Source: Molanna angustata | Lineage: Eukaryota; Arthropoda; Insecta; Trichoptera; Molannidae | Direction: 5' to 3' | Length of the DNA: 64,000 nucleotides | Assembly: GCA_963576475.1 (NCBI GenBank) | Contig: OY754975.1 | Coordinates: forward strand, 23,282,707 to 23,346,706 | In this document: positions 56,396 to 64,000 of the stretch, in pieces | Numbering within the stretch: the first letter of the stretch is position 1 | Layout: every line of letters starts with the position of its first letter | Made by a program: the position numbers and the translations under genes | The notes under the pieces: generated by a model | The model's database searches: none | Told to the model about the DNA's origin: nothing | The model's input: the letters and a program-made list of their open reading frames with translations, nothing else

Positions 56396-57077
56396 ATTTC
56401 TCATATACCTACTAAAATTCAGATGGATAAATTTAGACGAATCGGAATGGGACATATTATGAATATTTCGATTTGTGTGATAGATTTTGTATTTTAATGA
56501 ATTATTGTGTTGTTTTTCTTTTTAATTGTTGTGTTGTTTAATGCGAGTTTTATGTTTAATTTTTACCATATTTTTAGAGGCCGTGTATGTGAATATAAAT
56601 AAATAAATAATAATAAATAAATAATAAATTTCTGACCCTTGCTATCCTCCATAAAAGTTCTGATGCAACATTCAACATATAAATTGAAGAGCCATGGAGA
56701 TAGCAAACCCCCTTATTTATAGAGAACTATGTTGTTACTGTGTCGGTGACACAAACACGTGATATTCAGTAGTGGCCAAAAGAATGGAAACTTTTTATTT
56801 TGACTACATTTTTCAACTGACTAGGTGATTCATTTTACTTTTTCATTGAAATTTTATTGCATTCTTATTGTTTTTAATGACAATATGTTCTTTTGTTTAT
56901 TTCCCAAGAAACAATAAATATTTTCTTAATTATTTTAACTATTTTTTTACAAAATTAGTTAATCCTTTCTAATTTGTCTCATAATGAGTTGTAAGGAACA
57001 TATTGATACCTTACTAATTGATTTTATGAATCATCATTATTACTTTGAAATTCATAGTATAATTAGTTGCATGTAAC
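56396..57077. other. AT-rich stretch with a retroposon-like tail
   Basis: AATATAAATAAATAAATAAT at about 56590-56630 looks like a plus-strand LINE tail preceded by T-rich sequence. Nothing else is recognisable. Confidence 0.4.
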
Positions 57078-58185
57078 TAGGGAATGCAATCCCGCAGGAC
57101 GATGTCAATCCAGGTATTTGCGGGACTGAACAATCTTAGTACCGCTGGATCCAGGTATTTGCGGGATCCAGCAGGGTGGACTTAGATATCTTATCAATCG
57201 TATAATAAAGACCTAATTAATACCTCGATCTACCAACCTTTTTTTTAGAGTTTTAAATTTATACCTAATCAAACAAGTTCTTTGGGACATTTTAAATGGT
57301 TTATTAACATACTTACCTTTAGTTAGACATAAATTAGCAAAGAATAAAATGAGACATAAATTTATATTTCAAATTAAATTTAAATAATAACGTTCACACG
57401 ATAAACAATATTCTTGTACAATAAGCATCATAAGTTTAAACATTATTTTGGAAATAGCTTCGTAAAAAAGTAAAAGTATTGTGTCGTCTGATAAACGGCT
57501 TCTGATATTGGACACAAGGTAGCCAGCAGCTGAAAAAGCTCGTTCAGATTCCACGCTGGTTGGCACAATAGTCATTTGCGCATTGTAAGTGAATTGAAGG
57601 TATGAACCTTTCCACCGGACTCGAAATAATTCATTTTCTTCTTGATCAAAACCTCAATGTTGCTCATATTGCCAGATCTAGATTGTTGGGCTGTTGATCT
57701 CGAACTCTTCATACTAATCAAAGTAAGTTTGAGTTAAGTGACATTGGTGCTGCTGCTGCGTATGTCTCCAGATTAGCGAGAGGAGTGTCGTCATCCTAAG
57801 GATCATCAGCGTCAGCAGGAGCAGTGGCTTCTGCGTTGTTACCCGTGTCCGTGTACTCTAGCCTTTCGACTATAGTTTTGACTGTCTTGCATATTAAACT
57901 TTTTGAAGGTAGACTAAATGTGTCATCAACATTAATAAATTGACTACTGTCTTCTTCGTACTTATATGGATCATGTAAGTATATAATAAAACCGCTGTCA
58001 AGTTAGTTCGCCGCTCTGAAATCCGTTTCCTCAACGAATCAACAAAGAGTAACACGTATGAACTACGCTTCTCTGTAATCTCGCCAGTCCAGCGGGATCC
58101 CGTAAAATTTTCGACCAAGATTAGTCCCGCAAAATGTCTGCGGGATCTCGGTATTTCGGGATCCCGTTCGGGATTGCATTCCTTA
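57078..58185 (-). mobile_element. hAT DNA transposon, decayed
   Basis: Ends TAGGGAATGCAATCCCG and (reverse complement of the right end) TAAGGAATGCAATCCCG form the terminal repeats, with GCGGGAT-type subterminal words. On the minus strand, TSVESERAFSAAGYLVS...RSRLSDD (57369-57575) is the hAT dimerisation domain, and LTAVLLYLHDPYKYEED (spanning a frameshift near 57960) resembles the region before it. Frames are shifted and contain stops, so the transposase is dead. Flanks CATGTAAC and CATGTTTA only partly match as an 8-bp duplication. Confidence 0.85.
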
Positions 58186-58392
58186 CATGTTTACCTGTTT
58201 AGGTGAACTCTCGTTCACCTGTTTGGCTTTGGGCCCTCGGGATACCAAGTTACCTGATCTTGGTTACCGAGGACTGGGTTGTGCTGCCGATCAAGTTAGA
58301 TGAACCTGTTGGTGGTCACCCAGGATAGGCTATGCCGGTCTATATAGGCTTTAGGTATTTCAACCTGTTTGCCTATCCCCAAGCGAAGGTAT
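58186..58392. other. Repeat-like spacer with 8-bp hairpin
   Basis: Contains AGGTGAAC-TCTC-GTTCACCT (58201-58220) and several ACCTGTTT words. GC-richer than its neighbours. No frame. It lies between the hAT end and the gypsy LTR. Confidence 0.5.
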
Positions 58393-58772
58393 TGTAATGA
58401 CTGTGTAGGTACTTACCTAACACAGCACTACGTACATATAGATATTAAATATTATAGTAAAACACAGGTAATTGTATGACAGAAATCAAAAGATAATGGT
58501 GCAATTACTTACATGAATTTTTTTGGATAAGTGACTCTAATACATTGAAAATAGTTGACTTAATAAATATTTATATTTTAAATTAGAATAATATACGATG
58601 ATTATGCGGATTGAAAACTATGAGGTCGCAAGGACAGCGCGACCGCGATAACTGGTACTGGGTAGATCGAATGGCCGCTCCCGATCTGAGGCTTTCTATA
58701 GGGCTGAATCGTCAGAAAGCCTTTATATAGGGCTGAATCGTCCGGATTCAGACACTAGCGCGCGCCATATCA
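58393..58772 (-). repeat. Probable 3' LTR of gypsy element
   Basis: 380 bp. On the minus strand it begins TGATATGGCGCGCG directly after the purine run GGAAAGGGGG and ends CAGTCATTACA. A TATA-like CCTATATAAAGG lies inside, within a 32-bp imperfect duplication (ATAGGGCTGAATCGT twice). The 5' LTR is missing, so the outer end is provisional. Confidence 0.6.
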
Positions 58773-58782
58773 CCCCCTTTCC
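58773..58782 (-). promoter_or_regulatory. Polypurine tract of gypsy element
   Basis: The minus strand GGAAAGGGGG immediately precedes the probable LTR start TGATATGG. Confidence 0.65.
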
Positions 58783-58783
58783 A

Positions 58784-59542
58784 GTCGATTCGACGATATC
58801 CTTGCTTCCCCAATAGTCCTTACAGCATTCTGTAACAATGGAAAAAAAATTTAAAACATTTGTTGATTCGACATGAGGAAAAATTAAGTTTTTTTTTATT
58901 TTTGGCATGAGGTAAAAAATATTTCTTTGGTATTAGATAAAAATGTTTCTTTGTTATGTTGACATAATAATGGAAAAAAATATAGCATACTTTCATGCTG
59001 TATGAGTTCTCCAATACAATTTTAATTCTTTATAATTACATTCCTTGGTATCAAAAAATAAATAAATTAACTAGTCATTACATATAGGTACATAAAATTT
59101 AAATTAATTACTCTTTACTTCTGAGTTTATAAGTACTTAGTTTTACATATTACATTATACACAAAATTTTAAATAATTACTCATTACTTATGAGTTTGTA
59201 CGTGCTTTTTTTTACACATTAAATTATACACAAGACTTAAATAATTACTCATTACTTATGAGTTTGTAAGTGCTTATTTTTACATATTAAATTATTCACA
59301 AGATTTTAAATAATTACTCATTGCTTATGAGCTTGTAAGTGCTTATTTTTACATATTAAATTATACACAAGATTTTAATTAATTATATTATTTTATTCAA
59401 TGCACTTTACTGTGAGGTGCTACAAATTGAATAAAATAGTTATATTATATTATAACGAATGCACTTTGTGTTACATATTTTACATAGATTATAAATATTT
59501 TCATAGATATATGAAAAGAAAGAAAAATATAAGTTACTTAAC
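58784..59542 (-). other. Gypsy 3' non-coding region
   Basis: Between the pol stop and the polypurine tract. AT-rich, mostly taken up by the 69-bp tandem repeat at 59100-59385. No env-like frame. Confidence 0.55.
59100..59385. repeat. 69-bp repeat, four tandem units
   Basis: The phrase ATTACTCATTACTTATGAG recurs at about 59107, 59176, 59244 and 59313, followed in each unit by TTTACATATTAAATTATACAC-like sequence. It lies in the 3' non-coding part of the gypsy element. Confidence 0.9.
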
Positions 59543-60397
59543 TTAAAAAAATCTGTAGCTTGTGAATCTTTCAGGGAAGTACACTCTTCTTCCAGCTCTG
59601 GTGGTTGTGTGTGATTGCTGTGACGAAGTGGCTTCTGACGTAGTGGCGTTGTTATTCTGCGGAATAGATATCCTTCTCTGCTCTGGGGAAGTGGCTTGTC
59701 TGTTGTTCATCTCATCGCAGGGGTCCATACTCTCATTTAGGAAGAAGGCTGGTTTTAGACGATCTAATGAAATTTTTCTACTTTTTCCCTTGATATTTAT
59801 AGTGGCTGTTTTATCATCCCTCTCTTGCACTAAGTAAGGTCCATCATAAAGTTTCTGAAGAGGGCGTCTCACTGCGTCGTTTCTTAGAAAGACGTATTTT
59901 GTATGGTTCATCTGCTTGTGCACGAATGTTTTTAATCTGCTATGATTTGAGATTGGAATGGGGCGAATTTTTGACATCATTGTTTGTAGTCTCTGTCCAT
60001 AGGTGTCTGGTTCCTCTGGTGGTCTGTCTTCTTCCTCCATCTTAACTTGATTATAAGCTCTAGCCAAATCTATTTTGCTGAATATTGTTGATCCGTGGAG
60101 CTTATGTGAAAAGTCCTGAAGTTGTGGTATCGGATACTTGTCCGGCTTGGTAATTGAATTCAGTCGTCTGTAGTCTCCACACATTCTGTAGTTTCCATCT
60201 GGTTTCTTAACCATGTGAAGTGGGCTTGACCAATTGCTCTTTGAGGGTCTGCATATGCCTTGCTCGACCATGTATGCAAACTCTTTTTTTGCTATCTCTA
60301 GTTGCATCGGGTTTAATCTTCTCACTTTTGATGTGACAGGCGGTCCTCTTGTTTGAATGTGGTGTGTTACGTTGTGTTTCGATTCATTTGGTGTCAT
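59543..60397 (-). CDS. Gypsy Pol remnant: RT start fused to IN end
   Basis: 284 codons. Residues 22-119 are the reverse-transcriptase N-terminus (GICRPSKSNWSSPLHMVKK, CGDYRRLNSITKPDKYPIP, FSKIDLARAYNQV). After about residue 125 (EEEDRPPEEPDTY) the frame continues as the integrase C-terminus (RLQTMMSKIRPIP, PLQKLYDGPYLVQERDDKT, KISLDRLKPAFF). The YxDD motif, RNase H and integrase catalytic core are missing without loss of frame, so this product cannot reverse-transcribe or integrate. Confidence 0.88.
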   Translation of the reverse strand: MTPNESKHNVTHHIQTRGPPVTSKVRRLNPMQLEIAKKEFAYMVEQGICRPSKSNWSSPLHMVKKPDGNYRMCGDYRRLNSITKPDKYPIPQLQDFSHKLHGSTIFSKIDLARAYNQVKMEEEDRPPEEPDTYGQRLQTMMSKIRPIPISNHSRLKTFVHKQMNHTKYVFLRNDAVRRPLQKLYDGPYLVQERDDKTATINIKGKSRKISLDRLKPAFFLNESMDPCDEMNNRQATSPEQRRISIPQNNNATTSEATSSQQSHTTTRAGRRVYFPERFTSYRFF

Positions 60398-60408
60398 GTT
60401 TGCTCTCG

Positions 60409-60924
60409 TCAGATTCGGATATTTTTTTGTAAAATTGTTTTAAATTTTAATGTTGCTTGCACCGTTGCTATGTCTATGACTGATGTCTTGTACATGAATC
60501 CTCTTGTTGTTATACCTGTTGTTTTATCTATTAACAGTTTTCTTTTTAAATCAACTAAAATATCATAATTTGTAAGGAAGTCCGCTCCGATAATTGGCTT
60601 TGTTACATCGGCTATTACAAACTTCCATTTATGATTTCTGCGAAGCCCGAGATTTAAATTTATAACTTTATGACCGTATGTTGGTATCACTGTTCCGTTT
60701 GCGGCGTATATTGGAGTGATGATGCTGTCTGTAGAGATCGTTGCTTTGTCACTTTTGTGATATCTCGGTATTATACTGATCTCAGCACCAGTATCGATTA
60801 GGTATTTGACGCCGGTGGCTATATCTGGCATGAAGAGACGATGTTTCATTTGCGACGGTGTTGTCTCGCACACCTGTCGCAGTTTTAGTTTTCCGGAAGA
60901 TTGAAAGTGCAGGGTAGTTGACAA
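60409..60924 (-). CDS. Gypsy retropepsin (aspartic protease) region
   Basis: 171 codons. YLIDTGAEISIIP carries the catalytic D-T-G motif and IIGADFLTNYDILVDLK is the downstream flap-to-C-terminal block of Ty3/gypsy proteases. It overlaps the end of gag by about 40 bases in another frame and ends just before the pol frame, as expected for frameshifted gag-pro-pol. No inactivating stop. Confidence 0.85.
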   Translation of the reverse strand: MSTTLHFQSSGKLKLRQVCETTPSQMKHRLFMPDIATGVKYLIDTGAEISIIPRYHKSDKATISTDSIITPIYAANGTVIPTYGHKVINLNLGLRRNHKWKFVIADVTKPIIGADFLTNYDILVDLKRKLLIDKTTGITTRGFMYKTSVIDIATVQATLKFKTILQKNIRI

Positions 60925-61510
60925 TATCTTGCGTTAATTCCAAATTTTTGATGTGGTATGCATATATCTTCCTTCTTGTTATTATTATTATTAGGCATAT
61001 AATTTTTATTATTATTATTTTTATTTTTATAATTTCGATTATTGTTTTGTCGGTTGTGATAAGAATTATTATTATAATTATTATAACGGTTTCTACTAGA
61101 CGATCTTGATCTGGAACGTTCTCTTTCTTGATTATTATAAAATGGTCTTGATTGCCTTTGCTGAAGTTCTAGTCCTAATATTTTGTCAGTCAAAATTTGA
61201 ATTTGCTGCTGCATTCCAATAAGAAGTTGAACTGTGTTTGGATCGTTATGTGCATGGTTATTCATTGAAGATGTAGATGGTAAATTTATCGATTGTATTT
61301 CAGCTCTATTGTTCACCTCCATAATTCTGTCTGCTGTAGTTGCGATTATCATGATGTCGTCAGTATTAATTGCTGTGATGATTTCTTGAATTCTATGCGG
61401 AAGTCTCTCTATCCAAAGTCTTTTGATGAGTGCGTCGTTGTTTAATGTTGGTCCTGCGAGATTTTTCTTAATAGTTCCGATGGTGTGTTATCTCCCAATT
61501 GCATCCCGTG
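60885..61510 (-). pseudogene. Gypsy Gag, C-terminal part, frameshifted
   Basis: Upstream reads LHGMQLGDNTPSELLRKIS. After a 1-2 base deletion near 61467, GPTLNNDALIKRLWIERLP continues in the main frame to the end. The tail is Asn-rich and carries CIPHQKFGINARYCQLPC, a C-x3-H...C-x3-C motif like the unusual CHCC box of CsRn1-clade Gag. It is separated from its N-terminal remainder (61999-62060) by the element at 61527-61998. Confidence 0.8.
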
Positions 61511-61526
61511 TAGTAGATGTGTGAGT

Positions 61527-61998
61527 AGGGTTGCCAGATGGTATCCTAAAGGAGGACATGTCCTCCTTTTCGACAAATTGTCCTCCCTTACCTACCGTAT
61601 GTCCTCCTTTTGCGTTGATTGTTATCCAATATAATTTAAAAAACATGTCTAGGTACTAAAGATTTTTATACATATTTCATAAAAGAGCACCAAGAACTTA
61701 TTACAAAAAAAATATGTTTTGGTGAAACATGATGTTTAAAATGAAGTGAATTTATTATAAAAAATCTTGTTTCATTGTTAATAGTTTAAGTAGTGACTAA
61801 ACTATATTATACAAGTTATATAGCGACTGCATTGAAGATATAAAAAAATCAAGAAATAAAGTAATTATGAGACGATGAAAATTCTTCGATATGCGTCTGT
61901 AGGTATGGCGTTTTTTTGTCATTGTCCTCCTTTTTAAGGAAAATCCTCCTTTTTTGTGCTATTTGTCCTCCTTTTTCAAATTTCCATCTGGCAACCCT
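61527..61998. mobile_element. 472-bp TIR element, 10-bp target duplication
   Basis: Ends AGGGTTGCCAGATGG and CCATCTGGCAACCCT are perfect 15-bp inverted repeats, flanked by exact ATGTGTGAGT (61517-61526, 61999-62008). The subterminal regions hold about six GTCCTCC/GGAGGAC words. A 10-bp duplication suggests a Mutator-like relative. No transposase. It sits inside gag, which reads through (EEKRLTHLLHGMQLG) if it and one duplicate are removed. Confidence 0.9.
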
Positions 61999-62060
61999 AT
62001 GTGTGAGTCTTTTTTCTTCCGATTCTTGTAGACGGTTCAATAACACATTACACCCAACTG
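61999..62060 (-). pseudogene. Gypsy Gag, upstream fragment
   Basis: The minus strand reads LLNRLQESEEKRLTHLL, the Gag block that continues at 61510 across the inserted element. The gypsy element is truncated upstream of about 62060, and no 5' LTR was found. Confidence 0.7.
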
Positions 62061-62125
62061 TTGATAGTATGTATATAGTAAAAGAATACGTAAAAATCCA
62101 TGTATTTTATATTTCCATGTTTTAA

Positions 62126-62262
62126 GTCTGGCTCTGTGAGACGATTAATATCATAAGCAGATCGTAAGTCTCCAGAATGTGGCAGCTTGTTACTGGTGCG
62201 TGTAAAATAATTATTTGACATTGTACCTGTTAGTTGCCCGTGAAGCTACATAAAATAAAAAG
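62126..62262 (+). mobile_element. SINE family 2, 3' part, plus copy
   Basis: TGTGAGACGATTAATATCAT, GTAAGTCTCCAGAATGTGGC, CTTGTTACTGGTGCGTG and TAGTTGCCCGTGAAGC match 20830-21045 inverted. The tRNA head is missing. Confidence 0.7.
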
Positions 62263-62460
62263 TTATAATATAATATTGTGCTGATTAATTATTTAAATTA
62301 ATCAAATGACAGAACGAACGCGTATAATATCTGTCAAATGACAAATGTCAACCACGGTGGACGGTGCTGCCAGGACTTAAATTTTTAGATATTATTGGAG
62401 AGTTGCACGAAAAAAATATGAATCCTTATGAAGAAGGGGTTGAAAAATAACATTGTTTTT

Positions 62461-62840
62461 ACTCCTCACTACCCCAAGGGGATTTATGAATTCGCAATTT
62501 TTAAAGTAATTTTTATTGCAGATTATCAACTAGTATCATGCTGGGATTGCATTCTGAAAGTTTCATCACAATGTATCTGTGTGTGTGTGCTGTGTACTTT
62601 TTTTAACTGTCAAATATTTCAAAGTGACTCCCATGCTCAGGAAACTCGAAATAATTTGTTATTTTTATTTTCAAATTGCTAAAAGGGCACATCACGTTCA
62701 TAAAATGTTATTAATAAATATCAATTTTTCATAATAATATATTTAAATAATAAAAGAATTAAACTCACTCATTTCATAAAATTGCCGAAAACTTTCTATA
62801 GAAACTTTGAATACTCTATAGTGACTTGTTAGTGAGGAGT
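62461..62840. mobile_element. ACTCCTCACTA MITE, complete copy
   Basis: Left ACTCCTCACTA (62461-62471) and right TAGTGAGGAGT (62830-62840) are perfect 11-bp inverted repeats. At 380 bp it is an internally deleted relative of 47902-48425: a junction after GTGCTGTGTAC skips to TTTTTTTAACTGTCAAATA. No coding capacity. The target duplication is not clear (TT). Confidence 0.8.
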
Positions 62841-62937
62841 TTAGCGTTGGCCACAACCCACTCGTTTTCTTTATGTATTCAATATCGTTTTGTTTATTAC
62901 TTTTATTATTTTACTTCACGGACAATATTATGTAAAC

Positions 62938-63545
62938 AATGGCGGGTTTATTGCCATAAGGCAATTTCTTTCAACCAACCAAAGCAACGTTAGGCCATAA
63001 ATAGTGAAGTGGTAGGTACATTCAATTTAAAACAAAAAAACGTTAAGAAAGAAAATTCATTCACCTGGTTCATAATTGCATATAATTTTCAATAAAAATT
63101 GTATACTGCTAGCCCTAGAACAGGATTTCCTATTTGGGCAGCAGTAATCTACTTATTGTTGTCATTATAAATATGGTGTGATAAAAGGTAAATAACTAAA
63201 TAAAAATAAAGATAATAGTAACATTACTAAATACAAATACATAATGGATATATGTAGAGGTTGTGGGATGTAAGAGAGTATAGAAAAAGAATGCCAATAA
63301 ATTAAGAGTTACTGGACAGGTAGGTATAAAAGCTTTAGTCTTCTTTTAAAAAGTTGAATCGAGATTGAGACGTCGTAATATCATCACTTAAGGTGTTCCA
63401 TAGTCTTGCTGATTGTACTTCAAAAGAGGAACAAAGAAATTCAGTAGAATGAATGGGAATAGCTAGTGTGGTACGATCAGCAGATCGAAGAGGTAGACCG
63501 TGATTTGACAAAACAAAGATCTTTCTTTTAGTTGTATACTGTCAA
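62938..63545 (-). mobile_element. LINE 3' end, ATTGCC hairpin family, interrupted
   Basis: The hairpin ATTGCC-ATAA-GGCAAT (62950-62965) with GGCGGGTTT and TTCAACCAACC flanks marks the 3' end. 63340-63530 encodes on the minus strand the polymerase C-terminus homologous to 36640-36860 (GTACGATCAGCAGATCGAAG against GTACGTTCAGCAGATCGGAG). Between them lies an oppositely oriented repeat (63065-63215). Confidence 0.75.
63065..63215 (+). mobile_element. Dispersed retroposon 3' repeat, copy 3, nested
   Basis: CACCTGGTTCATAATTGCAT, GCTAGCCCTAGAACAGG, GGGCAGCAGTAATCTACTTA and AATATGGTGTGATAAAAG match 42905-43060 inverted and 14050-14165. It is inserted into the minus-strand LINE end and finishes in AAATAACTAAATAAAAATAA. 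Confidence 0.65.
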
Positions 63546-64000
63546 ATGACAATATTTATACGAGAATTATTTATGAACTAGAATATTATGATATTTTTTT
63601 TTAATAATACATATCAGCAGTTTTCAATCTGTCGATTGATGCGGCTTCCCAACTGTAAAATTCCATAATAATTATGATAAATTTGAACACATATTATATT
63701 CTACTTAAAATTTTATTCGACTTCCGACGACTGTTTCGGCTAATAAGGCCATAATCAACTGGGAACTGGGAACAACCCTGTTCCTTTCTACGTACAAGCC
63801 TTTTATAAAAATGTAATTGTTTATCCTCCTTCTCCCTCATTCACACAAGCACCCCATTACTTGTCTCTTTCCCAATACATCATTATGACATGTATCCAGA
63901 TTTTCCCACTATTAGCAACATAATATAAATAAATTTTGTTTATATCTATTTATCTATTGTATATTTCTGTATAAAAATAATGTAAGCTGTATACTCAACA
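63546..64000. other. AT-rich stretch, nothing recognised
   Basis: No supported gene. The window ends within anonymous sequence. Confidence 0.4.

Noticed and set aside
61849..62046. 65-codon frame beginning LLNRLQESEEKRLTH as a single protein
   Set aside because: It runs from gypsy gag into the inserted 472-bp element. Only the first part is gag.

Overview
The window is eukaryotic, AT-rich, repeat-dominated DNA. The GTAC-rich short words (TAGGTACCTA and similar), the mix of tRNA-derived SINEs, many LINE lineages, BEL/Pao and CsRn1-like retrotransposons and several inverted-repeat elements fit an insect, most likely a moth or butterfly. That assignment is my inference from sequence style. No complete host protein-coding gene is visible. 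The only host-gene candidates are one 75-base exon with strong splice sites (14637-14711, + strand) and one TATA/initiator promoter with a downstream splice donor (2680-2805, - strand).

Layout. 1-9.5 kb: AT-rich sequence with a Tc1/mariner-like MITE, a candidate promoter, a 449-bp (AT)n tract, a foldback MITE (6093-6420) and a 0.94-kb inverted-repeat element (8049-8987). 9.5-14.2 kb: LINE remnants, a SINE and a 1.2-kb minisatellite of 30-bp units organised in 150-bp five-unit blocks (12150-13320). 14.2-24.7 kb: the candidate exon, then short LINE and SINE debris and nested insertions. 24.7-26.3 kb: a hAT-type element carrying a second inverted-repeat element and SINEs. 26.3-35 kb: mostly anonymous AT-rich DNA with triplicated repeats, a 113-bp element with perfect 21-bp ends and a 0.67-kb foldback element. 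35-41 kb: a cluster of LINE 3' ends and SINEs. 41-49 kb: foldback elements, tandem repeats and LINE ends. 49136-54848: a complete BEL/Pao insertion with apparently identical 501-bp LTRs and a 5-bp target duplication. 57078-58185: a decayed hAT transposon. 58393-62060: a CsRn1-like Ty3/gypsy element, interrupted in gag by a small DNA element with a 10-bp target duplication. 62-64 kb: more SINE, MITE and LINE copies.

The most notable result is that both LTR retrotransposons keep gag, protease and the C-terminal end of pol in open frames, while the reverse-transcriptase catalytic core and integrase core have been removed in frame. A second theme is that several unrelated LINE lineages here end in a short RNA hairpin just before the A/T-rich tail, one with compensatory base changes and one apparently shared with a SINE. 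All family names come from motif recognition without database searches.
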